DNA of 64,000 nt from Nelumbo lutea (GCA_022828595.1 JAKGHH010000003.1:19096934-19160933), one strand, 5' to 3'; counted from the stretch's first letter, positions 10,626-22,530 are shown. Made by a program: numbers and translations. The notes: generated from the letters alone by a model not told the origin.

Positions 10626-10822
10626 TGGCATCCTCGCCGACCTCATCGATTACTCGTTTCAGCAAATAAGAAAGAAAAAGACAGGGGGAAGTTTCGCCTG
10701 CGACCTTACTGTCCTGCCACTCTGCAACTCACCTTCGTCCTCCCTCTCTCTCTCTTATTCTCTGCAAGTGCTGAAGGTCCAGAGATCTTTCTCCTTTCAC
10801 TCCTCCCTCTTATGCAGAAAAA

Positions 10823-13800
10823 ATGGGAAACTTGTTCACCTGTTTCTCCCACAAGGAAGTGAAGAAGAAATCCTCCAAACGTTTTTCCAATCCTCCTCCA
10901 CTCACTGGGTCCAGCAACCGGTTTTCTAAAATTCGATCCTCCAAGAAAGAAAATACTGAAGAGACTGTGCTTCAAGAACAGGCCACCGCCGCGGCCTTAT
11001 TGTTACATCATCATCGGCAGAACGGTTCACTACCATTCGACCGCTCGACTTCTCTGAGGTATCCGGTTCCGGGTTCAAAGAATCAAGCTTTGCCTAGGAG
11101 TTCGAGTTCTAGGGCTCGTTCGCTCACGGATCCTATTCTTAAACCTCTTGAACTCGTTAATCAGGTATGGTCCTATTGGAGTTCAATGCGGAAATGGCAA
11201 AAGATGTGAAATTTCAAATTTTAATTGAAGTCAGGCTTTTTCAGTGATAATGATGAGTTGCTTGATTCTCTTTTGATCGACTTTTAAACGGTTTAAGACT
11301 TTCATTTGCTTTCTTTATACGAATATGAAGGTTAACTGCATTGTATGGATGATGTAAAACCGATACGATCTTGAAGGACTTCCGACTGTCTATGAGTTGG
11401 TCTCCGCCCATGGTTACTTCTGTTCTCAGTTGTGGTCTCTGCTTTATTTGAGACTCATGGTTACCACGTAGATTTTGTTATATCATCCCCTTTGTTTCTC
11501 TCTGTCACACTGTCTCTGTGTGTGCGTCTGCGTCTGTCTGTGATGCCATGATTTTGTTAATGAACAAGGGAGAAAGAAGAACAGCTGGAAATGGGCCCCC
11601 CAAAAAAGAGATCAATAATGCATTCGTCTGAGTATAATTTGCCTACTTTTTTTATAGCTTTTAACATAGTAATTTGTGATATGCCCAAGTCTAAACCCAA
11701 ATTAAAAATTTGTTCTAGTACTTCTGCAATTTTGATGAATTTAATGAGTAATGACTTCGATGCCAAAAGGCAACAGTGAGGGGTTACCTTGAACCACCAA
11801 AGTGCCTGGAAGGTGCTATCTAAATTGTTAATAATATCTTCGAAAGCCATTATAGCCGCTGTTATATGCCCTTAAGTCTATTTGAAGTTTTTAAAATTAC
11901 CTTAATTACACTTTTTAAATCACTTGATAACTCTTCATATATTTAGTATGTCTGGTAACTAAAGATATACTTTCGAAGTATTAGTGAAAAGATGATCGGT
12001 AATTGGGTATTAAACTTTTTTGAACTTCTTGCAGGTAATTCCTAATTGAGCCCCTCTTTTCCCCTCAACTCCTACCAGTATGTTCAACATTTCCAGTGGT
12101 TGTCAATCTTAGGTTCAAAGGTTCACTATTCCTATGCCTTTTTTGAGTGTTTGAGTATTAGAAAAGCCCAATATCCATTGGATATGGGACAAGTGGTAAT
12201 GGCTGACGGTTCAACCAAGTGCCACTAGGTAATCTCTGAGGTCCAAAGGTAGATGAGGAAGAATTGTAGGTAACTATTTGACTAACCACAAGCAGTTCCA
12301 AAGGATCATTAAATACGATAATGACAACGGCAGAGATGTCAACAAATTGTACTTTTGAATTACTACTCAGATGGGTAAGAAAGCCAAGTGTCAAGAAACT
12401 CGTATCTTTGCATTATAGATATTTCATCCTTAGATCACTGTACTTATTTGTTTAGTAGTTATTACATCTATTTGATCGTCCTGCTATTGGAATTGCTGTT
12501 TCCTTGCTTTTCTTTTGTCTGTTGGCTTAAGAAAATATGCAACATGTGATAATGGTCCTACTGCCAGAGTCATAGTTCTGTCACCGCCGTGTGCATATTT
12601 GGTATACCCAAACTGCTTTATGTTTTCTTATTTACCGCACCCAAAAAAGCAGCTAGCACCTCTGCATCTTTACTATTTTCTGTTTGACTTCTTATAATTT
12701 CTGCTGTTTTCTGTCTCACAGGATCTAAGCATTGATGATCTGGAGACCAAACATTTTGTCCTTGTTCACGGAGGTGGCTTTGGTGCTTGGTGTTGGTATA
12801 AAACCATAGCACATTTAGAAGAAGGTGGATTTAGAGTTGATGCTATAGACTTAACTGGTTCGGGGATTCATTCATTTGATACAAACAGCATTATGAGTCT
12901 TTCCGAATATGTAAAGCCACTTACTAGTTTTCTTGAAAAGCTTGGAGATGAGGAGAAGGTTTGCTTTTTTCTACCAAAGTCCTTGACTAAAATTTGCTTA
13001 CAAGTTTGCATATCAAAATACTGATGTTAAACAAATATTTTAGTACTTGAAGCTAAGAATGAATTTTCCATGCTAAATCCAAGTAATTATTTATTTTCCC
13101 CATATAATTAGTAGGTAATCTTTTTCCAGTATTAAAGCTGTGCTATTAGTAATTTTCCTTTTACTTGTTTTAAGAATTCTGGATTGAAATTCCTGATGTA
13201 CAAATATATTGTATACTATACCCTTGATCTCCGTCCTTAAATTGTCATTATGTGGTTGATGGTGCAACTTGTATTGTTCTTGCAATTTGCAAATAAATAT
13301 TTTATTTTGTTTCTTTCTGGATTATGTAGTCTCAGAACAAGTCATATGAGTAAGCAGATGTCATATGATTTTTCTGATATGGTCATTCTTTTGTTCGTTA
13401 TAATAACCATCTCATAGAGAAGGAAACATCTTAAGACTCCATTTAAGCTCAGGGCGAAATAACTAATGTACCCACTGCTCTCCTACAAAGGCATACCTGG
13501 AGTGTTTCACTTTGGCATTTTCTGTAGCATTCTATCACATTAGGTGATTGCTTAGATTCATGTTGCTCTAATAATTTTGTTTTTAAGTCCTCACTATCTT
13601 TTGTTTAAGATTAGCACGGGGTAATTTTTTATAAACATTAATGGAGAATAAAATTAGTCGTAGTTGGATGCTAAATCTTCAATTACCATTTACTAGTAAC
13701 CTATCTTTACCTATCTTTATCCTTTAAACCACTTGGAATGATCCAGGCATCCTCATTTATGTATTTTTCTTTGATTGCTAAGGGCAATATGGAATATGGG

Positions 13801-16800
13801 GCTGAAATGTAATTTATATTTTCCGTGATGGGATAGGTGGTTTCCTACCAGCTTATACTTGGGATGTTATGGCATGTTGTATATAATATTAATCTTTCAT
13901 TCAAACTCGAATCAATAAATTTCACAGCTATTCAAAGTTTGTTTTAAAATATTGCGTCAGGAATACTTATAAAAGATCTTGGTTAAATATGGTCAACAAA
14001 AATGAGCAAGATGTATCATTCATCTTGGATTTGTGTGGAGGATATACTTCCACAACATATCATTATTCTATTAGAATGGTCCTGCAGTGGGAGTACTATA
14101 GTAGTTTGTTTTCTTATCAGTAGCTGTCAAATTTTATTAAATGGTATTATAAAGAATGCTGTACAAATGACGTAAGCAGCCAAAGCTTCCCTATCATTGG
14201 GCCAACCCTTTCTGCCCCCTCCCCCTTTCCTTTTCCTTTCTTATATAACAAATTGTCATATTCCCCTTATGGGGGATCATTCCCTAATACAATTCCTTGC
14301 TAGTATGATGAGAAATAAAGTTTTAATTTGTAATTCTTGCTTTAAAAGTAAAAATTGGTAGAAGATTCATTCTTCTATAAATGTTTATGCAGGTAATTTT
14401 GGTGGGACATGACTTTGGTGGTGCATGCGTATCATATGCAATGGAGTTATTTCCAGCTAAGATTGCAAAGGCTGTATTTATTGCTGCAGCAATGTTAACT
14501 ACTGGACAGAGTACTCTTGATATGTTCTCTCAACAGGTTTGCCTGACATTCTTTAATTTCTGATATTTGATAAGGGGATTAATTAGTTTGAAAAACTATG
14601 CACAACTATGATCTGTTGAAAGTTGCAATACGAACCTTAAAATAGGACCTCTGTGTTATCCAAGCATGGTAACTCTTCAAAATTAGGCAAAGAAAAAGAA
14701 ATTCTGGTTGTCCCTGAGAATAGGCAAGTTGAGGCAGTGAGGTAGAAAAATGACTAGTTCAATTTCCTGATGCGTAGAGCACCAACAGAATAGACAACTG
14801 CAGCCCTTAGCTCTAAATGAGGGTCATTATATTGCTTTGTTCATGCTGATGGAACTGTCATAAATCTGTCCTACTGAAAGGCAAGAAGAATTGTGATGCC
14901 TTTGGAACATACATGAGTCATGAGCCGTGGCGTAGCCCTTTACCCGCCTTGATGATTGTGCCTCTTAAACTATTCTAGAACTATGTATCAATACATTTGA
15001 CCTGGAAAATAGGAATAGTTTCTTATTAGTTTTTCAGGAATAGAATGTAATATTTGGAATTGATTTAGGGAAACTATAAAAAACCTCCATTGGAGTTTTT
15101 ATAAGGTGATACCAAATGGTTAGTTAGGAATATACTTCCAAAAGCTTTGTTACTTTGCTATTGCAATGTTGACTTATATATTTCTTAAGGACCATTAATG
15201 GCTTTATGTTACTCTCAATTACACTGATACTTGTAAGCTGCTGTTATGCCAATACTTCTTTATTTATACAAGCATGCAGAAGAGCAAAATACTCTTATCT
15301 AATAGGTTCTTTTTTGAAGTGATACCATCATTTTGTTTTGTCACCCAAAGTAATAGTTATCTAATGGAAAGAGGTTAAGTAGAGCAAAATACTCCTATCT
15401 AATAGGTTCTTTTTTTAAGTGATACCGTCATTTTGTTTTGTCACCCAAAGTAATAGTTATCTAATGGAAAGAGGTTAAGTAATGCTGAATGAAAATTTTA
15501 GGGTTGGTTAGTTAATGATGTTATAGACAACTTAAGGCAAGTGGTTTTTGCAATTTGCCAATTTATTGTGCTTATTATGTTGTCTAATTTTAACGTTTTT
15601 TACTCTTCCAAGTTTGCACCCTTAGTACTTAGATATCTTTAGCTAAATACCAGTTCTTATGCAAATTTTAGTTCATGCGAAAATATAGAATTACAATACA
15701 TGTCCTATCCGAGTCATTTAAGATTGTAAAACTATTGTGTTTATTATGTGAATCTTTGGACATATATACAATTTAATGAACAAGTAGATATGGAGATGCA
15801 TTTGGATGTTTTTTTTTTTTTAAATTGCTTCTAAAATTATTTCAGAACCTCTAGGTCTTTTATTTTTGTGACAACAAAAAATCTCCTCAAAAGTTGACTA
15901 ATTATCCTAGCTTTTACAGGCAGATTCAAATGATCTAATGCGATCTGCTCAGATATTTCTGTATGCAAATGGAAACGACCAACCTCCAACAGCTATTGAT
16001 CTTGACAAAGCTTTATTGAAGGATTTGTTATTCAATCAAAGTCCCTCTAAGGTATCAAGTTCATGTGTTAACATTTGTTCCTTTGTGCTATGAATTGCTA
16101 TTAGACCCATTTGCAGTTCTTGTCATCAGCTTAGGACAAAGATGTTTAACCTTCAACATAGGAGCATATTGACACAAAGTACAAACCGCCTTGAATCCTT
16201 CTGGTTTGCTGTATAAACAAAATGTTTTAACATGCCAATAGTCTGGAAGCTGGTGTGTAGAATTTCATGGCAATGTCACTCCTGCCACAAAACCTTGGAT
16301 GTGGCTGGACAGCAGATACAAGTTCAAAGTTGGGAGAGGAGTTTAAATCTCCCAAGTCACACCACTGCTGTGGGAACAAAGGGCTCTCTCTCTCTCTCTC
16401 TCTTTTACACACACAACAAGTATGAATTATAACATCTGATTTTCAAATTGGCATTTAAAATATAGCTTCGGTGAGATATTAAAGGGAGAAAACACAAGTT
16501 TGGGGGACACAAATAGAAATAACGCAAGTAGATAATCTTGTCTTAGGCCCTGTTTGGTTTGCGGGAATAGGGGTCTGGAATCGGAATTGGAATGGGCTTT
16601 TCCGATTCTAACTGTTTTGTTGAGCGGAATCGGAATCCCATTCCCATTCCTGAGGGAATGGCCATTCCCTGCTCCTTCCTTGGGAATGAAATCTCATTCC
16701 TGCTGATTCCAATTCTCATTCCCATTCCTATCTGAACCAAACAGACTATGGGAATAGACCATTCCAATTCCGACTGCAAACCAAACGGACCTTTACTGTT

Positions 16801-17236
16801 TGTTGCTTATTCCTATTTGTCTTTCTCTTTGCTGGACAAAGGTAGAAAGCGAATGCATCATAGCCATCAGATATTAACATACTATTAAATCTTTCTTGAA
16901 TGATATAATTCGTTCTGCATTATTTTCTTGTTTAGATTCAAATTAGTTTTGATCCAGGATGTTGCTTTGGCATCTGTTTCAATGAGGCCAATCCCTTTTG
17001 CACCTGTTCTGGAGAAGCTCTCTCTATCTGATAAGAACTATGGTTCTGTCCGACGGTTCTACATTGAGACTCCCGAAGATCATGCGATTCCCCTTTCTCT
17101 CCAGGAGAGCATGGTAAATGCCAACCCACCAGAACGGGTCTTCCGACTAAAAGGCTCCGATCACTCACCTTTCTTCTCGAAGCCTCAAGCCTTGCACAAA
17201 TTATTGGTGGAGATATCAAAGATTCGCTTGGCTTGA
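10823..17236 (+). CDS. MES11-like: Methylesterase 11-like alpha/beta hydrolase (MES family), 5 exons
   Basis: Exons: 10823-11164, 12722-12958, 14393-14536, 15920-16051 and 16958-17236, all joined in phase 0 with GT/AG ends, giving 377 aa. The first exon encodes a basic, Ser-rich N-terminus (MGNLFTCFSHKEVKKKSSKR, then SLPFDRSTSLRYP and SSSSRARSLTDPI). From exon 2 the alpha/beta hydrolase fold begins: FVLVHGGGFGAWCWYK (oxyanion loop) and AIDLTGSG. Exon 3 holds the nucleophile elbow VGHDFGGAC, exon 4 the cap region (ANGNDQPPTAIDLDKALL). Exon 5 has TPEDHAIP (acid) and GSDHSPFFSKP (His). MES enzymes hydrolyse methyl esters of hormones such as methyl-IAA, methyl-jasmonate and methyl-salicylate. Here Asp replaces the catalytic Ser, as I recall for MES11 itself, so esterase activity is doubtful. 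MES11 is usually annotated as chloroplastic, but MGNLFTC could also be an acylation signal. Confidence 0.93.
15281..15480. repeat. 100-bp tandem duplication in methylesterase intron 3
   Basis: 15281-15380 and 15381-15480 are head-to-tail copies, both starting AGAGCAAAATACTC and ending GAAAGAGGTTAAGT. I count about three differences, so it is very recent. It lies wholly within intron 3 (14537-15919). Confidence 0.9.
16384..16403. repeat. (CT)n microsatellite
   Basis: About ten CT units in intron 4 of the methylesterase gene. Likely polymorphic in length. Confidence 0.85.
16546..16792. mobile_element. Tourist-like MITE in methylesterase intron 4
   Basis: Left end GGCCCTGTTTGGTTTGCGGG, right end GCAAACCAAACGGACC. 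TTA lies immediately left (16543-16545) and TTA at 16793-16795 on the right, one base beyond the end. The interior is made of GGAATCGGAATTGGAAT-type repeats and their complement. It sits between exons 4 and 5, about 165 bp before exon 5. Confidence 0.6.
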
Positions 17237-18050
17237 ATAATTGGCTGGCTCATGAAGTCACTCCGCCCATATTATAGGCAGACAAGTAGATGAGCGATTG
17301 GTTGATTTTGGCAGATAGGTAGATGATGCACATGCAATCATATTGCTTGAGTAATGTACAGGTTTTTCAACCTAACACTCTGATGAGGAAAAGTACAGAG
17401 AATATTTTCATCTGTATGAAAACTTTTATGATTGCATGCATGCAACAACATGCATTCATGCCCATTAATTCTTTGCATTTTTTTGAATTACTAGAAGAAG
17501 CTCATTTAGGGCACAATCTGGTGTTAAAATTGCCAATTTCCTCTTATATGTAGAGCAGCTGTTTCCTCTGTCATTTTTTTACATAATTTTTACTCAAAAT
17601 TTTACAGCATTTTGAGGAGAGGAGAATGAAATTGCTGATATGAACAAGTGCACGTTCATTCTCAGCCAAGCATTTGTCAATTTTCATGCTAAAGATGACA
17701 TCTTTTTCTATTTCGTGGTGCTTGTGCTAGCAAACATACACGTCTGATCTGATGTCTCCAGGTCCAGGGGCCGCTAGCTTTGATGCACGTATAAGCACCA
17801 CTTAATTCGATAGCATGTTGTGAAACGTATTTTTGTCAATACTCAAATAAGCACCACTTAACATCGGTCAAATCTTTTTGCTAGAGAATTCCTTGTCATG
17901 GACCATGGTAAACCCAATGTTTTCAAAACCGATTCGTCTGAACGGATCAGTTCATGATGTTTTAAAAAAAATTAAAAATTAAAATTTAGTAACCATGTTT
18001 TGGATTGAACAGGTTCACGGTTTAATCACCCAGGTCAGTGGGTTATTTAA
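17237..18050. other. 3' flank of the methylesterase gene and intergenic DNA
   Basis: Holds the 3' UTR of the methylesterase gene; the end cannot be placed since no clear AATAAA was found. No other gene. Confidence 0.4.
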
Positions 18051-18053
18051 TAA

Positions 18054-18556
18054 GGCCCCGGGAACAGAATTGGAATCTCATTCCTATTTCTGCTGGAACG
18101 ACATTTTTCCATTTGAGGGAGGGGCAGGGAATGAAATCCTATTCCTGCTGATTTCAATTTTTATTCTCATCCAACTGTTTGGTTAGGTAGAATTAGAATC
18201 TCATTCCTATTTCTGTGGAATGACATTTTTCCATTTGAGGGAGTGGCTATTCTCTGTTATTCTCTGCCCCTCCCTTGGGAATGAAATCCCATTTCAGATG
18301 ATTTCAATTCTCATTCCCATCCAACTGTTTGGTTAGGCAGAATTCAAAATTGGAATCTTATTCTCATTTCTGTTGGAATGGCATTTTCCCATTTGAGGGA
18401 ATGGCTATTTTCTATCCCTTTCTTGAATGAAATCCTATTTCTGCTGATTTTAATTCTCATTTCCATTCCTGTCTGAATCAAACAGATTTTGGAAATAGAA
18501 CATTCCAATTCTGATTTCAAAAGATTTTGGTTCTGATTCTGCGAACCAAATGGATC
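18054..18556. mobile_element. MITE-like element with internal triplication
   Basis: TAA precedes GGCCCCGGGAACAGAATTGG on the left. The right end is GCGAACCAAATGGATC followed by TTTAA. Inside, the block GGAATCTCATTCCTATTTCTG ... CCATTTGAGGGAG occurs three times in tandem, starting near 18070, 18188 and 18350. The joints read CCAACTGTTTGGTTAGG(T/C)AG. Same terminal family as 16546-16792. Confidence 0.55.
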
Positions 18557-18639
18557 TTTAATGGTTTTTGGGAAAATAATAATTGGAGGTGAAACGGAAA
18601 TGGTACTTTGTCCAGTTGCTGGGTTGAACGGTTTAAGCA

Positions 18640-18760
18640 TTGCTTAATAGTCTAGAATTCACTCTTATTCGAGCTGTTCAAGCATTGAGCCTGCAATTTA
18701 AACCTTGCGCATCAGGCTTAATACTCAAACACCTAATAAGAGTGAATTCTAAGTCTTGAA
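18640..18760. repeat. Imperfect inverted repeat
   Basis: TAGAATTCACTCTTATT on the left pairs with AATAAGAGTGAATTCTA on the right, around a core of about 60 bp containing AGCATTGAGCCTGC and GCATCAGGCTTAATACT. A foldback remnant; the origin is unclear. Confidence 0.6.
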
Positions 18761-18819
18761 CAAGGTTGTCCCGATCAACCTGAAATGCGCCCTGCAAGAT
18801 GTACTGGCTGGTTAAATAA

Positions 18820-18955
18820 GGTCTTCTGCTGGTAGTAGGTGAGACTTAGAGCAAATCTCACCTGCACCTGGGTTGGATTGGGTTAGGGGTTATGGGTTTG
18901 GGGGATGGGCTACTCCCGTTTGGTAGTCACTTGAAAACCTTACCCACTTGGTGGG
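18820..18955 (+). mobile_element. SINE-like element, second copy
   Basis: AAGGTCTTCTGCTGGTAGTA, then GCACCTGGGTTGG, then GGGGGATGGGCTACTCCCG. The same ordered blocks occur on the minus strand at 3290-3412. No clear target duplication or tail. Confidence 0.35.
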
Positions 18956-19107
18956 GACATCCTAGCTAGAGCTGCAAATAAGTTAGGATCAGATCTGATT
19001 TGGATCCGAATCTGATCTGATAAGAGCCAGAATCGGAAATGTCCCTTGATACTAACAAATTGGATTGGATCAGAAAAGTCGACCCTAGTTAACGGATCGA
19101 GTTTGGA

Positions 19108-19664
19108 TGTAAGTTACGGACACACTGTCTGACGGCACATTGCGGCGTAGTCACAGGCAGTAGCACGCATAGCAGGCCGCGCAACAGCACGTACCGCCTG
19201 GCAGCGCGCAGCATGCACCGCTCGGTAGCGAGCAGAACGCACCGCACGACAGCGGCACACGCCACACGGCAGCAGAGCAGCAGTAGAGCAGGATCCACAT
19301 GACAGCTCATCAGGGTGGGTCCACACTTATCTCTTCTCGCCAACTCGCCGCCAGCTACTCTATCTTATCTTATCTTATCTTAAATAGGAGTTGTGTTACC
19401 ATTAGGAGTTTGATTTCAAGTTGGAGTTTGAGTTTAATTAGGAATTTCTTTTTGTAATCTCCTATTTAAGGAGCCACGAATTAATGAAAAGGCATTGAAT
19501 TTTCGATCAAGAGAAGAGCTTAGGAGAGTTAGGGTGATCTCTTGGACAAATCACCCCCTAGTTCGCCACAATAGGGTCAGCACGCAAAGGGAAGGGCAAG
19601 GGAAGGCTAGGAGTTTTCCCCGTGGACCGCCCCATGACGAGATCCTACGCGCGGGCCCATAACA
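19108..19664 (+). repeat. 5' LTR of the chromovirus element
   Basis: About 557 bp, ending GGGCCCATAACA. It begins around TGTAAGTTACGGACACACTG, which differs from TGTTATGGACACACC in the 3' LTR, so the very 5' end is altered. The first half is a GCAGCACGCA-rich low-complexity tract. The last 350 bp are nearly identical to the 3' LTR. Confidence 0.88.
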
Positions 19665-20756
19665 TTTTGGTATCAGAGCCTAACGTCATAGGCGACATGG
19701 AGCAGTTATCATCCAAGGTCCACGAACTTGAACACCGACTCGTGGAAAATCACGCAGAGGTAAGAGAGGTCAAGGAGGATGTCAGGGAACTTCACCAGAG
19801 AAAGGAGTCTAGAAGAGGCGGCCACCAACCATAGCCACCGCCCAGAACTGGCCGAAGGCTTCGGTGGACGACAAGACACCACCCCAGTTGCAGTGGTCAT
19901 ACCCAAATACAGTCGTCTGGAGTTTACCTCCTACAGCGGCAACGGTGACCCACTGGGATGGTTGTACCGCTGTGAGCAATTCTTCCATAATCAGCGCACG
20001 GAGGAGAAGGACAAGGTCAGCCTGGCTGCATTTCACCTAACTGAAGAAGTGCAGCTCTGGTTCTACCGAGTAGAGCAGGAAGAACCAGGTCTTAGTTGGG
20101 AGCAGTTCAAGTCGTACTGCCTCCTTCGATTCGGACCCTCATTAACAAGCAACCCCTTAGGGGAACTCATTAACCTCAAGCAGACAGGGATCGTAGCAGA
20201 ATATCAACGGCAGTTTCAGACCCTTCTCGCCATAGCCTCTTCAGTATGGCCAGACCAGCAGGTGGATATGTTCACAATTGGCCTATCTGAACCTTTGCAA
20301 GTTGACGTAGAGATGCAGAGCCCGCCTAACCTGGTCACAACAATGAATTTAGCCCGAGCCTTCGAGCGCAAACTACATATTAGCAGAGGGCCTTCCAGCA
20401 TGGGATGCCCATCAACGACTTGGACAAACCTGAAGTCTGTTGGAGGAGGACCTTCGCTGGAAACCAACAGGGAACCACGACCTTTCACCAGTAACCCTCC
20501 CCGATCTGCAACCAGCATGGGGAGCAGCACGATGGCACCTCCCATCAGACACCTATCCAGAGCTGAGATGGCAGAACGCCGAGCCAAGGGCCAATGCTTC
20601 AACTATGACAAATTGTACTCTGTCGGCCACCGCTGCAAGCGGTTGTTCTGCCTTCTGGTAGACGAACTGGAGGAGGAAGAAGAGGAGCAGACAACTCTAG
20701 AACCCGAGATCTCCCTTCACGCCATCACTGAAATTCAAAACTCTCAAACCATGTAG
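19637..20756 (+). pseudogene. gag: gag of the chromovirus element (frameshifted, damaged zinc knuckle)
   Basis: Starts in one frame near MTRSYARAHN, shifts near 19780-19810, then is open to a TAG at 20754. The capsid-like part includes YSGNGDPLGWLYRCEQFF and WEQFKSYCLLRFGPS. The zinc knuckle reads CFNYDKLYSVGHRCKRLFC, in which Tyr stands where the second Cys of CX2C is expected. Gag would form the particle and bind RNA; this copy could not do so normally. Confidence 0.85.
19668..19680 (+). promoter_or_regulatory. Primer-binding site, initiator tRNA-Met
   Basis: TGGTATCAGAGCC, three bases after the 5' LTR. It is complementary to the 3' end of plant initiator tRNA-Met and is the usual primer site of chromoviruses. 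Confidence 0.9.
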
Positions 20757-21240
20757 CTGCAAGCCCAAGTAGCAGGAAAACAGGTACGGGTTCTGGTGGA
20801 CTCAGGGAGCACACATAATTTCATCAGCAAGCAAGCAACGCTCCACCTGAAACTACCGGTGGAAGATAGACCACAGATTCAGGTAGCCATAGGAAATGGG
20901 GAGAGAGTTCACAGCCCAAGGATCTACCGAAACATCCAAATACAAGTGGATTCTGAACCATTCCTCGCCGACCTGTTTGTATTGCCCCTAGACGAGTTTG
21001 ATATAGTATTGGGAATCAAGTGGCTCATCACCCTCGGCCCTATCCTATGGGACTTCAGTGCCTTGACCATAGCGTTTAACCTACATGGAAAACAAGTCAC
21101 CTAGAAAGGGACCAAGATGAGAGCAAAAAGACTACAAGCACTTACTCTCCATGGCGACGCCTTGCACACTGCCAAGATGGAGAAACTTCTGGCCGATTTT
21201 CCAGACGTGTTCTCAGAACCCAAGGGCCTTCCCCCTGTCT
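20757..21240 (+). pseudogene. Aspartic protease region of the chromovirus element
   Basis: The active-site motif VDSGSTHNFIS (D-S-G) lies near 20796, followed by DIVLGIKWL typical of retroelement proteases. The region is bounded by stops at 20754, 21102 and 21241. Confidence 0.85.
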
Positions 21241-21960
21241 AATCAAGTGACCATCGGATACCATTAATGCCAAGGATTGGACCCGTGGTCGTTCGACCAT
21301 ACCGCTACCCACACCTTCAAAAGGATGAGATAGAGAACCAGTGTACAGAGATGCTGAAGCAGGGTATTATCCGCCCAAGCCGCTTCTCATTCTCTTCGCC
21401 AGTCTTGCTGGTGCCAAAACAGGACAACACCTGGAGGTTCTGTGTAGACTATCGGGAGCTCAACAACAAGACCGTCAAGGACAAGTTCCCGATTCCTGTA
21501 GTGGATGAACTGCTAGATGAGCTCCACGGGTCTCAATATTTCTCTAAGCTGGATCTCAGGTCAGGCTACTTCCAGGTTCGAATGACCCCAGAAGATGTGA
21601 AGAAAACAGCCTTCCGAACGCATCACGGCCACTTTGAATTCTTGGTCATGCCGTTTGGTCTCACAAATGCTCCATCCACATTTCAGGCCTTGATGAATGA
21701 GGTATTTAGACCCCACCTCCGCATGTTCGTCCTAGTATTTTTTGACGACATCCTGATTTACAGTGCGTTGTGGGTGGAGCACGTTCGTCACCTACGAACA
21801 GTTCTGGAGTTGCTTCGCCAACATAAGCTCTTCCTAAAACGAACCAAGTGTTCCTTCGGAGAGCAGCATGTCCTTTATCTAGGACATATAATCAGCAGGG
21901 AAGGAGTCTCGGTAGATGACACCAAGATTTAGGCCATTTGAGAGTGGCCCAAGCCTCAGT
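21241..21960 (+). pseudogene. Reverse transcriptase of the chromovirus element
   Basis: RT motifs in order: [47 protein letters not shown], then the catalytic FFDDILIYS box and [10 protein letters not shown]. The frame is open from 21267 to 21929 and ends with TAG, soon followed by a TGA. All catalytic Asp positions are present, so damage is at the ends. Confidence 0.92.
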
Positions 21961-22530
21961 CCACTAGGGCTCTCCGTGGGTTCTTAGGTCTCACGGGGAT
22001 ACTACTGCAAGTTTGTAAGAGACTATGGACTCCTAGCTGCCCCATTAACCAAGTTGTTGAAGAAGAATGCATTCCAGTGGGATGAAGCAACGGACACCGC
22101 CTTCACAAACTTAAGAGAGGCACTCTCCTCTACCCCCGTGCTGCAGCTACCAAACTTTAATAAGGAGTTTATGGTTGAGTGTGATGCTTCTGGCATAGGC
22201 ATCGAGGCAGTGCTGCAGCAGCAAGAGCACCCCATAGCCTTCTTCAGTCACAAGCTAGCAGATCGGCACCTAAAGCTACCTGCCTACAAGCGTGAATTAA
22301 TTAGGCTTGCCAAGGCCGTCCAACACTAGAGGCCATATTTGTGGGGCAGACCGTTCGTCATCAAGACAGACCATTACAACCTCAAGTACCTTCTAGAGCA
22401 GCAGCTTACTACCCCACCCCAGCAGCATTGGGCAAGTAAACTGCTAGGGTTTGACTTTCGCATAGACCACAAGGCAGGGACTTCAAACCAGGCCGCTGAT
22501 GCACTATCAAGGCATGATGAAGACACGGTC
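21961..22530 (+). pseudogene. RNase H of the chromovirus element
   Basis: Begins after a frame change near 22000. Motifs: ECDASGIGIEAVLQQ, HPIAFFSHKL, YKRELIRLAKAVQH, then a TAG at 22327, then FVIKTDHYNLKYLLEQ and GTSNQAADALSRH. This is the RT-connected RNase H of gypsy elements. Confidence 0.88.

Noticed and set aside
19107..19112. A 5-bp target duplication for the chromovirus element
   Set aside because: The bases before the 5' LTR (near TTGGA) do not match ATATA after the 3' LTR, and the 5' LTR start itself is altered.
19089..19343. Cys/Ala/Arg-rich minus-strand frames in both LTRs (also near 24031-24246)
   Set aside because: They come from the GCAGCACG low-complexity part of the LTR and are not a protein family.
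20216..20602. Minus-strand open frames across gag, RNase H and integrase
   Set aside because: They mirror the retrotransposon's + strand genes and show no domain of their own.
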